A DNA stretch of 64,000 nt, taken from assembly GCA_913757435.1 (NCBI GenBank), contig CAJYDM010000001.1, positions 1,054,001 through 1,118,000 on the forward strand. The letters are read 5' to 3'. This DNA is from Syntrophomonas sp. DTU019. Lineage in GTDB: Bacteria; Bacillota; Syntrophomonadia; Syntrophomonadales; Syntrophomonadaceae. Below are positions 52,529 through 60,885 of this stretch, piece by piece; position 1 is the stretch's first letter, and each line of letters starts with the position of its first letter. The position numbers and the translations under genes were made by a program. The notes below the pieces were generated by a model, which was given only the letters and a program-made list of their open reading frames with translations, did not search any database and had not been told where the DNA came from.

Positions 52529-53644
52529 TCACGACTCGATCTTCAAATCGTAGTGTAACTTGCCTAGCCCAATCTCCTCTGCGTACTCCAGGCCTGCCCT
52601 CCAGTTGGTCCTGGGATGGACCAGGCTGAATTTGTCATCTCCGGGTTTACAGCCTTTTTCAGCCAGCACCGTAGCGGGTAAAGCCGGGGCTTTATTGACC
52701 ATATCTACACAGGCTTTATCCAGGGCGACGGGATCGAACGATACGGCGATACCGAGGTCCGATACTATGGCCGAATCATTATAAGACCAGCAGTCGCAAT
52801 GGGGCGATACCGAGTTGACTATATTTATATGGAAATTTGGTTTTCCCTTAATTACTGCCAGAGCATATTCGGCTATCTTTTCGGCAGTAACCTGAACTGA
52901 CTGCTTCCAAACCACTTGAGCGGAGTTAAAGCGGCACAGGGCGACACACTGTCCGCAGCCAATGCACAATTCCTCATCGATCATGGCTCGTTCCTCATCT
53001 GACAGGAGAATGGCCTGCTGCGGGCAGCTTTCTATACACATGCCGCAGGCGGTGCAATTCTCACCGATTATTCGCGGTTTCGAACTGGAATGCATCTCCA
53101 TTTTGCCGCCGCGGGAGCCGGAGCCCATACCCAGATTCTTGATTGCTCCGCCGAAACCGGTCTGTTCGTGGCCCTTGAAATGATTAAGAGAAATCACTAT
53201 ATCGGCATCGGCTATAGCGCTGCCGATCTTTGCCTTCTGACAATGCTTCTGGTTGATGGTTATCTCCCGGTATTCTATGCCTTTCAGGCCATCGGCGATT
53301 ATTACCGGACATCCCACCGTCAACGGGGAGAAGCCGTTTTTCATGGCGGAATCGAGGTGATCGATGGCGTTGCTGCGCAGACCGCTGTATAGTGTGCTGG
53401 CATCAGTTAAAAACGGTTTGCCGCCCAGCTCCTTGATCATAGCGACCAATTCGGCGGCATAATTGGGGCGGATAAAGGCCAGGTTTCCCGGCTCACCAAA
53501 ATGCATTTTGATGGCTACCATCCTATTCTGGAAATCGATGTCTGCCAGCCCTGCTTTGTTTAACAGGCTGCGGAACTTATTAACGATATTGCGGCCGGGT
53601 CTGGTGCGGAAATCGGTAAAATAAACTTTTGATGGCTGCTGCAT
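52529..53644 (-). CDS. DUF362 iron-sulfur protein
   Basis: 371 residues. The DUF362 fold is recognised by VAIKMHFGEPGN, FLTDASTLYSG, LKGIEYREI and the H-x-K-G-H segment SLNHFKGHEQTGFGGAIKNLGMG. Two 4Fe-4S motifs follow (CTACGMCIESCP and CIGCGQCVALC). The C-terminal part (CDCWSYNDSAIVSDLG, SFDPVALDKACVD) is conserved in the family. It is common in strict anaerobes, with no proven reaction. GGAGGAATAACAA precedes the start. It faces the PilZ gene convergently, with 16 bases between them. Confidence 0.9.
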   Translation of the reverse strand: MQQPSKVYFTDFRTRPGRNIVNKFRSLLNKAGLADIDFQNRMVAIKMHFGEPGNLAFIRPNYAAELVAMIKELGGKPFLTDASTLYSGLRSNAIDHLDSAMKNGFSPLTVGCPVIIADGLKGIEYREITINQKHCQKAKIGSAIADADIVISLNHFKGHEQTGFGGAIKNLGMGSGSRGGKMEMHSSSKPRIIGENCTACGMCIESCPQQAILLSDEERAMIDEELCIGCGQCVALCRFNSAQVVWKQSVQVTAEKIAEYALAVIKGKPNFHINIVNSVSPHCDCWSYNDSAIVSDLGIAVSFDPVALDKACVDMVNKAPALPATVLAEKGCKPGDDKFSLVHPRTNWRAGLEYAEEIGLGKLHYDLKIES

Positions 53645-53955
53645 TTGTTATTCCTCCGCTTTAAATTCTCTTGTGAAAAAAGTATAGCATAGTATTCCGC
53701 CAAAATAATTCGCGGTTTAACTTCATTAGCTAACATAAACTGGCTAGTATTAATCTGGCATGATATATTCAATACAGGGTTTGTTGAAAAACCTGCCAAT
53801 ACCCTAATTAGCAGCACTTTAGAGATAATTGTGTATTCTACAGCTAATACTCTAGCCGAGAGTGGTGTGTACCGAATTCGGAAATGCTAGAGTGGAACTG
53901 GCATTTGTACGATTGGTGGTCAAACTCAAGATTTACCATAAGAGAGGATGGTTAG
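53645..53955. other. Divergent intergenic region with small inverted repeats
   Basis: 310 bases between the DUF362 and aminotransferase genes. ACTCTAGC (53849-53856) and GCTAGAGT (53886-53893) form an inverted repeat around the palindrome CCGAATTCGG (53872-53881). It may be an operator for the aminotransferase gene. The promoter elements themselves are not clear. Confidence 0.4.
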
Positions 53956-55134
53956 ATGATTTCCGAACAGATTAAGAGTGATTTGCAGAACTCTTCGTGG
54001 ATCAGGGCTATGTTCGAAGAGGGCGAACGCCTGCGGGCCATATACGGTGCCGACAAGGTGTATGATTTCAGCCTGGGCAACCCCGACTATGAGCCGCCTG
54101 CCAAGGTGAGGGACACTCTCAAGGGGTTGGTGATGAACGAGACCCCGGGACTGCACCGCTACACCAGCAATGCCGGGCATATTGATGTGCGCCAGCGCAT
54201 TGCTGACCAACTGTCCAGGGAAAGCGGACTGACCCTGGCTGCTGGGCATATCATCATGACTTGCGGTGCCGCCGGAGGTTTGAATGTAGTCCTAAAGACC
54301 ATACTCGACCCGGGCGACGAAGTGATTCTGCTAGCACCTTATTTCGTAGAGTACCATTTCTATGCCAAGAATCACGGCGGCAAGGTCGTGGTTGTTCCCA
54401 CCGGAGATGATTTTCTACCTGATACAGCCGTTCTGGCAGCCAGTATTTCCCCAAAAACCAGGGCAATAATCCTTAATTCGCCCAACAATCCCACCGGGGT
54501 AGTGTATTCTGAAGCAGCCCTCAAGAATATCGCTGAGGTTGTCAATGCCAAAGAGCAGGAGTATGGGACCGAGATCCTGGCCATTTCAGATGAACCCTAT
54601 TATAAGCTGGTATACGACGGGGTCAAGGTCACTAATCTGATGACAGTGTTCAAGAACGCGGCGATTGTTAACTCCTTCAGCAAATCCCTGGCTCTGCCTG
54701 GGGAACGTATTGGTTACATAGCTTTGAGTCCCAATATACAGAATGTGGGGCTGCTGATTGATGGCATGGTATTCGCCAACCGCACCCTGGGCTATGTCAA
54801 CGCACCTTCGATCTTCCAGAAGGTGGTGGCGGAATGCCTGGATGAGGGTCCGGATACTGAGGAATACCAGCGCCGCCGGGACACTCTCTACAATCATATA
54901 ACCTCTCTGGGCTTTTCCTGCACCAAGCCCCAGGGAGCCTTCTATCTGTTCCCCAAATCACCCGAACCGGACGACGTAGCATTTGTAAAACAGGCTCTGG
55001 AATACAACCTGCTGCTGGTTCCGGGGCGCGGCTTTGCCAGCCCGGGGTATTTCCGCCTGGCTTATTGTGTAGATTTCAAAACCATTGAGGGGGCTCTGCC
55101 CGCCTTTGAGAAACTGGCTAAGCATTATTTTTAG
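53956..55134 (+). CDS. Pyridoxal-phosphate aminotransferase, class I
   Basis: 392 residues of fold type I. Motifs: DFSLGNPDYEPP near the N-terminus, GAAGGLNVVLKTILDPGDEVI, ILNSPNNPTGVVYSE, the AISDEPYY aspartate segment, and SFSKSLALPGERIGY holding the PLP lysine. A C-terminal arginine site is in PGYFRLAYCVD. Related sequences are aspartate- or aromatic-type aminotransferases, but this text does not decide the substrate. AGAGAGGATGGTTAG precedes ATG 53956. Confidence 0.93.
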   Translation: MISEQIKSDLQNSSWIRAMFEEGERLRAIYGADKVYDFSLGNPDYEPPAKVRDTLKGLVMNETPGLHRYTSNAGHIDVRQRIADQLSRESGLTLAAGHIIMTCGAAGGLNVVLKTILDPGDEVILLAPYFVEYHFYAKNHGGKVVVVPTGDDFLPDTAVLAASISPKTRAIILNSPNNPTGVVYSEAALKNIAEVVNAKEQEYGTEILAISDEPYYKLVYDGVKVTNLMTVFKNAAIVNSFSKSLALPGERIGYIALSPNIQNVGLLIDGMVFANRTLGYVNAPSIFQKVVAECLDEGPDTEEYQRRRDTLYNHITSLGFSCTKPQGAFYLFPKSPEPDDVAFVKQALEYNLLLVPGRGFASPGYFRLAYCVDFKTIEGALPAFEKLAKHYF

Positions 55135-55249
55135 TTTCGGTCGGTAAGGTACAAATAGATATCATTAGCGTTATGGTCTGGAATGCACCGCCGAGCCCTG
55201 CATATATTTTAATGATTGAACTGGTATGGCCTGTGCGGGGAGGTGCCTT

Positions 55250-56101
55250 ATGGTTTTTGGCGGTATGCCGAGACGTTGGATGCTGGCTGTGGCGCTGGGA
55301 CTGATGCTCGTTGTGGTGAGTGTATATTTAATGCAGCCTGTACCGCGGCCAGAGCCGCCGCCCCCGCAAGAACAACCTGTAAAGGGGGAATTCCTTAGCT
55401 GGAAGGAAGTCGACCAGCTATTCCCCCGCTACTCCAATGCCAATATAGTAGACTTTGAGACCGGCTTGAGTTTCACGGTGCAGCGTCGCGCCGGCACTTA
55501 TCACGCCGATGTCCAGCCTCTTACTGCGGAGGACACGGCTATTATGAAGAAGATCTACAGCGGTCAGTGGGCCTGGAAAAGGCGGGCCATACTGGTCGTC
55601 TTGGATAGCGGGCGGGTGGTAGCAGCATCCATGAATGGCATGCCCCATGGCTCAGGCGCTATTAAGGGCAACAAGTTCAATGGCCATTTCTGCATACATT
55701 TCCGCGACAGCATCACCCATGGATCGCGCAAGAGGGACACCGCCCACCAGGTTATGATCTGGAAAGCGGCCGGGGTTTTGAAAGAACAACTGGCAGAATT
55801 GACGACGGAACAAGTTATTGATGTGGCCATAGCAGCGCTGACGCAGGGGGACTCCCATATCCTCAGGGAAGTCACCTGTGATGCTGAACAAGCCAAACTC
55901 TTGGATAGTATGGAAGATGTTACCTGGGTCAAATCGAAGTCGCTGCGGAAGATCGATGAGCAACATTTCATCGCTCAGGTACAGTTTTTGAAGCGTGGCA
56001 GCATTAAAACTCAAATGCTGACATTGCATATTGAGCTGGTTGATTCCCCTGAGCACTGGTGCGTATCAGCCGCGTCGCTTCTGCCCCTGGTGCAGCCCTG
56101 A
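55250..56101 (+). CDS. Membrane-anchored protein of unknown function
   Basis: 283 residues from ATG 55250 (GGGGAGGTGCC upstream; an earlier in-frame ATG at 55226 has no such site). One N-terminal helix (WMLAVALGLMLVVVSVYLM) is followed by a proline-rich linker (PRPEPPPPQEQP) and an extracytoplasmic domain. The stretch NGHFCIHFRDSITHG, then TAHQVMIWKAAG, has a cluster of His, Cys and Asp residues resembling a catalytic or metal site found in cell-wall-associated proteins of spore formers. I cannot name the family with certainty. A terminator hairpin follows. Confidence 0.78.
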   Translation: MVFGGMPRRWMLAVALGLMLVVVSVYLMQPVPRPEPPPPQEQPVKGEFLSWKEVDQLFPRYSNANIVDFETGLSFTVQRRAGTYHADVQPLTAEDTAIMKKIYSGQWAWKRRAILVVLDSGRVVAASMNGMPHGSGAIKGNKFNGHFCIHFRDSITHGSRKRDTAHQVMIWKAAGVLKEQLAELTTEQVIDVAIAALTQGDSHILREVTCDAEQAKLLDSMEDVTWVKSKSLRKIDEQHFIAQVQFLKRGSIKTQMLTLHIELVDSPEHWCVSAASLLPLVQP

Positions 56102-56149
56102 CAACGGTCAAACGCTGGCAAACCGCCCCCGGTCACACTGTCACATGAT

Positions 56150-56192
56150 TAAGGCTCAAGTTTCAGTTATTAGCCGAAATTTGAGCCTTATT
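56150..56192 (+). terminator. Probable terminator
   Basis: TAAGGCTCAAGTTTC (56150-56164) pairs with GAAATTTGAGCCTTA (56176-56190), one mismatch, followed by TT only. About 50 bases after the stop of the gene at 55250. The sequence 56193-56301 contains an isolated AGAACCGTCC unit of the dispersed repeat and no gene. Confidence 0.55.
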
Positions 56193-56301
56193 CCGATTGA
56201 CTCCTTCAAGAATCGTTCCCTGTCGCCTGAGCGCAATGCGATAAAGCGAGAACCGTCCACTGTGGAACTGTCGCATAGGCCGCAGGTCTGTTTTGGGGAT
56301 A

Positions 56302-56487
56302 TTAGCGGTCGGCCTTTTCATCCAGGTCGAACCAGCAGCCGGTGATAGCACGCAGGCACTTGGGGCAAAAAACGCTGCTGTAGCCGAATTGCCGCACCAT
56401 CAAGATGCACTCCATACATACCGGCTTCAAACACAAGCTGCAGGTCTGTTCGGTGGTTTCTTCGCCTTCATGATAAATGCACTCCAT
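56302..56487 (-). CDS. Small cysteine-rich zinc-binding protein
   Basis: 61 residues with cysteine pairs suggesting a B-box or double zinc-finger: CIYHEGEE, CSLCLKPVCMEC and CPKCLRAITGC. The pattern C-x2-H ... C-x2-C-x4-C-x2-C ... C-x2-C can hold two zinc ions. GGAGG stands 13 bases before ATG 56487, longer than usual. It may interact with a partner protein; no function can be given. Confidence 0.65.
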   Translation of the reverse strand: MECIYHEGEETTEQTCSLCLKPVCMECILMVRQFGYSSVFCPKCLRAITGCWFDLDEKADR

Positions 56488-56508
56488 TATACAATGATTC
56501 CTCCATTA

Positions 56509-56595
56509 AACCGAAGGGACAGAAGAACCGTCCCCTTGTCCCTTTGTTACTTGTCTGAGCCAGCAGAGCCAACAGAAAGAACGTCCCTCTGTTGG
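56509..56595. repeat. GGGACGGTTCT-type repeats overlapping the end of the NUDIX gene
   Basis: AAGGGACA (56514-56521) and TGTCCCTT (56537-56544) flank AGAACCGTCCCC, then GCCAACAGA (56568-56576) and TCTGTTGGC (56588-56596) flank AAGAACGTCCC. The second unit lies inside the 3' end of the NUDIX gene and encodes its last 10 or so residues. The same GGGACGGTTCT core is seen at 26154-26213 and elsewhere. Confidence 0.6.
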
Positions 56596-57104
56596 CGCAG
56601 CATTTCTATTACGGTGCGGTCCGTGGGGAAGGCTAAGGGTGGAACGTTGTCCAGCGCAAAATAGCCCACCATATCCAGATCATCCCCGGCTACAGGCGTA
56701 CCTGCAATTACTTCGGCCAGGAACCATATGCCTACCGTATGCCGTGCCGGGTCATGGAAATTGGACAGAACTGCAAACAGTTTGACAATGTTGATAGTCA
56801 AACCAGTCTCTTCCAGGAACTCCCGCTTAGCACCGTCGAAAACGTCCTCATCATACTCCAGATAGCCGCAGGGGATGCACCACAAGCCTTGATAATCGCC
56901 CCAGTTCCTGCGGCCCAGCAAAATCTCACCGCGTTCATTAAAGACAATAGCGGCAACCCCTACGATGGGATTCTCATAAAAAATATAGCCACAACTCTGA
57001 CAAGTCAGGCGCTGGCGTTCATCGTGCATACGGTATTCGAGAGCCCCACCGCATTTAGGGCAATAAAAGTAGCGCTGCACAGGAGGCTGCGGATTATGCT
57101 TCAT
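56547..57104 (-). CDS. NUDIX hydrolase with N-terminal zinc ribbon
   Basis: 185 residues. A zinc ribbon (YCPKCGGALEY and CQSCGYIFYENP) precedes the NUDIX domain, the layout of NudC-like and related pyrophosphohydrolases. The NUDIX box fits G-x5-E-x7-R-E-x2-E-E-x-G fully, near residues 80-102. The downstream signature of NADH pyrophosphatase (SQPWPFPxS) is missing, so the substrate is probably another nucleotide derivative. The C-terminal tail lies within a dispersed repeat. 15 bases separate it from the upstream small gene at 57120-57353, so the two are co-transcribed. Confidence 0.9.
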   Translation of the reverse strand: MKHNPQPPVQRYFYCPKCGGALEYRMHDERQRLTCQSCGYIFYENPIVGVAAIVFNERGEILLGRRNWGDYQGLWCIPCGYLEYDEDVFDGAKREFLEETGLTINIVKLFAVLSNFHDPARHTVGIWFLAEVIAGTPVAGDDLDMVGYFALDNVPPLAFPTDRTVIEMLRQQRDVLSVGSAGSDK

Positions 57105-57119
57105 CGTTCATGTCCCTGT

Positions 57120-57353
57120 CTAATTATTGCGTGGTTTAAATAAATTTCTGGTAAGACCTTTGTCAGCATCCTCGTTTTCGCACATTTCCAGCATAGACTC
57201 CGGTACGATCAGCATTTTGCGGTGCTGCTCCAGCATCAACAGGTACATGGGATCGCCCGGCGCTCTAAGTCCCCGCTTGCCGACTATAATACCCGTGCAG
57301 TTGTTGTAGAAATGGCCCCTTTGAGTGATTATGACCCTATTACCCAACTCCAT
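57120..57353 (-). CDS. Small conserved-looking protein, SH3-like
   Basis: 77 residues from ATG 57353 (AGAGGTGAACAAT upstream, better than the earlier start at 57374). The text MELGNRVIITQRGHFYNNCTGIIVGKRG reads as a beta-barrel with a KOW/SH3-like turn (G-N-R-V ... T-G-I-I-V-G), followed by a helical tail. No membrane segment. It precedes the NUDIX gene in an apparent operon. Function unknown. Confidence 0.7.
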   Translation of the reverse strand: MELGNRVIITQRGHFYNNCTGIIVGKRGLRAPGDPMYLLMLEQHRKMLIVPESMLEMCENEDADKGLTRNLFKPRNN

Positions 57354-57656
57354 ATTGTTCACCTCTTTCACCACCGGCAGGGCTGCCAGTGGGCCTTTCT
57401 AAACGCCACCCGTTTGTTTAGTAGTCTTCTTAGGTGGTTATTGTACGGCACTCGCTTTGCCATAATACTACTTAATTATAATATATTGACACCATGATTG
57501 TATATTCTATCTGCCGGTGAATCGCCTCTGACACGTGGATAAACCTTTACATAGCAGCTGTCTGAGTATGCACGCAGCCCTCTCAATAGGTGGTAATGCG
57601 AAATGAATCCTTTAGGCTACCTGTTGAAGTGAGGCATGTTAAAGATCAGCAATAGA
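57354..57656. other. Intergenic region between two minus-strand genes
   Basis: About 300 bases. TATAAT at 57475-57480 region (minus strand) may be the -10 box of the promoter for the small gene at 57120, but the -35 box is poor. No RNA gene, repeat or operator stands out. Confidence 0.3.
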
Positions 57657-57658
57657 AA

Positions 57659-57678
57659 AAGGGGGCCAAAAACCCCTT
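57659..57678 (-). terminator. Terminator of the nitronate monooxygenase-like gene
   Basis: On the minus strand AAGGGG (57673-57678) pairs with CCCCTT (57659-57664), followed by TTTC. It lies about 40 bases after the stop codon at 57716. Confidence 0.6.
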
Positions 57679-57715
57679 ATACAATACAGTTAGCAGACTC
57701 AAGCCCTGTTGGCTT

Positions 57716-58666
57716 TTAGGCCAGAGCGAATTCCCTTAAGATATTATCAAATATCTGCGCCACCGGCAGTATACTCTTTATTTTGTACACGTTAGCCCCG
57801 GCAAAGACCACCCCCTGGTCCACCTTGCCATTGCGGGCATTTATCAAGGCCTCTTTGATGCAGTAGTCACTTGAGCAATTGCGCAGGCAAGCCTCACATT
57901 CCTCTGACAAGGGAGCCTCTCCGGCTGCGATCAGGTCGGTGAAGCTGTTTCGGATGGCGCGCCCCGGCAGTCCCACCGGGCTTTTGATGATGATGACGTC
58001 TTCTTGCCGGGCATTCAGATAAACCTGCTTGTACTCTTCGGCTACATCGCACTCCTCACTGAGCAGAAAACGGGTGGCTATCTGCACTCCGTCTGCGCCC
58101 AGCCGAACCATATCAGCCATGTCATAGCCATCTACAATACCGCCGGCAGCGATGACAGGAACCTTTACCGCCTGTTTGATTTCCGGGAGAATCTCTTTGA
58201 CGGAACGATCCGTACCCAGATGGCCGCCGGCTTCGCAGCCCTCGGCGACTACAGCTGCAGCCCCCGATTTTTCTGCCAGTATGGCGGCGCGAGCCGAGGA
58301 TACGATGGAAACTACCGGAGTCTGGGATTCTTTGCACCAGTTGAAGATCTCCCGAGAAAACCCGGCTCCAGTGAAAATCACATCGATGTGTTCGTTTAAT
58401 GCGGTTTTTACTAACTGCATAAACTCCCGGGCCGCGTACATGATATTCACGCCGATGATGCCCTGGTTCTGGCTCAATTGACGGGCAGTCCGTATCTGCT
58501 CACGGAGATCATCGAGGCTGATCGCCGTTCCCCCAATCACGCCTATACCACCGCAGCGAGCGACAGCTGCCGCCAATGGGGCGGTGGAAACTCTTATAGA
58601 CATTCCTCCTTGTACGATGGGGAAGCGTGGTTGAAGGCTGCCTATTTTTAACTCCGGGAGCTGCAA
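57716..58666 (-). CDS. Nitronate monooxygenase / FabK-like flavoprotein
   Basis: 316-residue FMN-dependent TIM-barrel protein of the 2-nitropropane dioxygenase/FabK family. Features: RFPIVQGGMSIRVS at the N-terminus, GGIGVIGG, the conserved EGCEAGGHLGTD loop (the flavin/active-site His), PVIAAGGIVDG and GADGVQIATRFLLSEE. The C-terminal part is distinctive, with a Cys-rich segment (CEACLRNCSSDYC). TTG 58666 follows AGGAGGG. It lies opposite the fab operon, which carries its own FabK, so this copy is less likely to be the enoyl-ACP reductase. Confidence 0.9.
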   Translation of the reverse strand: MQLPELKIGSLQPRFPIVQGGMSIRVSTAPLAAAVARCGGIGVIGGTAISLDDLREQIRTARQLSQNQGIIGVNIMYAAREFMQLVKTALNEHIDVIFTGAGFSREIFNWCKESQTPVVSIVSSARAAILAEKSGAAAVVAEGCEAGGHLGTDRSVKEILPEIKQAVKVPVIAAGGIVDGYDMADMVRLGADGVQIATRFLLSEECDVAEEYKQVYLNARQEDVIIIKSPVGLPGRAIRNSFTDLIAAGEAPLSEECEACLRNCSSDYCIKEALINARNGKVDQGVVFAGANVYKIKSILPVAQIFDNILREFALA

Positions 58667-58858
58667 GATGAACCCTCCTAGTATAATGATACTTTAACTA
58701 GAATATTACACCATAAAATCAACAATCATGCAAATATCGTAATTATTATCGGGATTAATTGAAATCATGAAGCAGCAGGGTGGGGGTTCGACAGGCAAAT
58801 GAAGCTTTGCAATGAAAAGGAATTATCTGTCAGAAATAAGGCAATAATGGAATTGTTA

Positions 58859-58887
58859 TTGACTTTCACTAATAATACTGGTTTAAT
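58859..58887 (+). promoter_or_regulatory. Vegetative promoter of the fatty acid synthesis operon
   Basis: TTGACT (58859-58864), 17-base spacer, TTTAAT (58882-58887), about 75 bases before fabH. I see no clear FapR-type operator next to it. Confidence 0.6.
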
Positions 58888-58961
58888 AACCTCAACGTCC
58901 TTGTGCACGAAAATGTGCTCAAAACTACTGGGCTTAATGTCATGATGAGGTGATATTTACA

Positions 58962-59948
58962 GTGAGAGCTCAAATTATAGGTCTGGGATATGGGCTGCCG
59001 GAGCGGCGGCTTACCAACCAGGACCTTGAAAAAATGGTGGACACCTCGGATAAATGGATTGTTGAACGGAGTGGCATTCGCGAGCGGAGGATCGCCGATC
59101 AGCCCATAAAGTGTTCTGATCTGGCATATCAGGCTGCTGAAATGGCTGTGCAGCGTGCCGGTATATCTGCACAGCAACTGGACTTGATCATCGTGGCTAC
59201 CTCTACCCCGGACATGTTTTTCCCTTCCACGGCCTGCATCGTTCAGGACCTTTTAGGGGCTACCAATGCGGCTGCCTTTGATCTGTCAGCAGGCTGCACA
59301 GGTTTTGTTTACGGACTCGATGTAGCCCATAAATACCTGCTTGCAGATGACTGTCATTATGTCCTGGTAATAGGCGCGGAGATAATCTCGCGCATCCTTG
59401 ACTATGAAGACCGCAATACCTGTGTCCTGTTTGGCGACGGTGCCGGGGCGGCTGTACTGGGCAAGGGGAGCGATGCTTATGGCATCTTGAGTTCAGTATT
59501 AGGAGCCGACGGCAGTGGTGCTGCACACCTGAGCATGCCTGCCGGAGGAACGGCCATGCCAGCCAGCCTGGAAACTGTACAGAATCGTCTGCATTTCTTG
59601 CGTATGAACGGCAATGAAATCTTCCGCTTCGCTTCACGGATCACTTCTGAGATCAGTTCGCAGGTCTTGCAAAAAGCTGGATATACCTACAGCGATGTGG
59701 ATATCTTTGTGCCCCACCAGGCTAATATACGCATAATAAGGACCGCCATGAAGAGAATGAATATTCCTGCAGAGAAGACTCTGATCAATTTAGATAAATA
59801 CGGCAATACCTCCGCTGCCTGTATACCCGTTGCGCTCTTTGAAGCTGAACAAGAGGGGCGTATAAAAGCGGGGGACCTGGTCCTCTTAGTCGCGTTTGGG
59901 GCTGGTCTGACCTATGGCGGGGTATTGCTTCGCTGGGGGAGGGATTAG
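58962..59948 (+). CDS. fabH: 3-oxoacyl-ACP synthase III
   Basis: Condenses acetyl-CoA with malonyl-ACP to start fatty acid synthesis. From GTG 58962 the protein is 328 residues and the catalytic Cys falls at position 112 (DLSAGCTGF), the same number as in E. coli FabH, which supports this start over GTG 58950. The His of VPHQANIRI and the Asn of YGNTSAA complete the triad. GAGGTGA lies upstream. First gene of the operon; the stop abuts the start of fabK. Confidence 0.95.
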   Translation: MRAQIIGLGYGLPERRLTNQDLEKMVDTSDKWIVERSGIRERRIADQPIKCSDLAYQAAEMAVQRAGISAQQLDLIIVATSTPDMFFPSTACIVQDLLGATNAAAFDLSAGCTGFVYGLDVAHKYLLADDCHYVLVIGAEIISRILDYEDRNTCVLFGDGAGAAVLGKGSDAYGILSSVLGADGSGAAHLSMPAGGTAMPASLETVQNRLHFLRMNGNEIFRFASRITSEISSQVLQKAGYTYSDVDIFVPHQANIRIIRTAMKRMNIPAEKTLINLDKYGNTSAACIPVALFEAEQEGRIKAGDLVLLVAFGAGLTYGGVLLRWGRD

Positions 59949-60884
59949 ATGTTTACGAGTCGAGTCACTGAGTTGTTAGGGATTCAATACCCCATACTTC
60001 AGGGAGCCATGGCTTGGATCGCAGGCGGCAGATTGGCCGGAGCGGTATCCGAGGCCGGAGGCCTGGGAGTAATCGGCGCAGGCGACGCCGACCGGGCCTG
60101 GGTGGAAAATGAGATTCGCAAGGTCAGGGAGGCAACTGACAAGCCGTTTGGGGTCAATTTGATGATGACTTCGCCTCATATCGACAATGTAGTCGATTTA
60201 GTGGTTTCTTCCGGGGTATCTGTCGTCACTACCGGAGGAGGAAATCCGGGGCGTTATATGGAAGCACTCAAGGGTGCTGGTATAAAGGTTTTGCCGGTGG
60301 TGGCTTCGCTGGCCCTGGCTAAACGCCTCAGCCGCCTGGGGGCGGATGCCCTGGTGGTGGAAGGCATGGAATCAGGCGGTCACATTGGGGAAATGACCAC
60401 CATGTGCCTCGTTCCCATGGTTGCAGATGCGGTGGATATTCCGGTCATTGCCGCCGGAGGCATAGCCGACGGCCGCGGCTACATGGCCGCCATCGCCCTG
60501 GGTGCGGAAGGGGTGCAGATCGGAACCCGCTTCATCTGCGCCACCGAATGCGACGTACACCCGGCCTACCAGCAAAAAGTAGTACAAAGCCGTGATCGGG
60601 CTACGGTGGTCTGTGGTTCCACCACCGGACATCCGGTACGGGCTATACATAATCGCTTTACACGCCAGTATCTGCAAGCCCAGGAATCAGGCGCCAGCAA
60701 GGATTTCTTGCAGCAGTTGGGGCGAGGCCGTTACCCGGCTGCAGCTGTGAAGGGCGAGGTGGACGAAGGCAGCATTTTAGCAGGCCAGATTTGCGGACTG
60801 ATCAATCGTGTCCAACCTGCCGCGGAGATCATTGCGGATCTGGTAGAGGATGCCCGCCGGGTGCAGAAACGATTGGGGGAATGA
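59949..60884 (+). CDS. fabK: Enoyl-ACP reductase II (FMN-dependent)
   Basis: 311-residue flavoprotein that reduces trans-2-enoyl-ACP, completing each elongation cycle. Family text: MFTSRVTELLGIQYPILQGAMAW region, GGLGVIGAG, VTTGGGNPG, EGMESGGHIGEMTT (conserved His), PVIAAGGIADGRG and GAEGVQIGTRF. Location inside a fab operon, with no fabI or fabL near, makes the FabK role likely. The start ATG 59949 is adjacent to the fabH stop. It is a paralogue of the gene at 57716-58666. Confidence 0.92.
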   Translation: MFTSRVTELLGIQYPILQGAMAWIAGGRLAGAVSEAGGLGVIGAGDADRAWVENEIRKVREATDKPFGVNLMMTSPHIDNVVDLVVSSGVSVVTTGGGNPGRYMEALKGAGIKVLPVVASLALAKRLSRLGADALVVEGMESGGHIGEMTTMCLVPMVADAVDIPVIAAGGIADGRGYMAAIALGAEGVQIGTRFICATECDVHPAYQQKVVQSRDRATVVCGSTTGHPVRAIHNRFTRQYLQAQESGASKDFLQQLGRGRYPAAAVKGEVDEGSILAGQICGLINRVQPAAEIIADLVEDARRVQKRLGE

Positions 60885-60885
60885 A

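Noticed and set aside
58667-58961. FapR operator before the fab operon
   Set aside because: The AT-rich stretch near the promoter has no convincing match to the known FapR inverted repeat.
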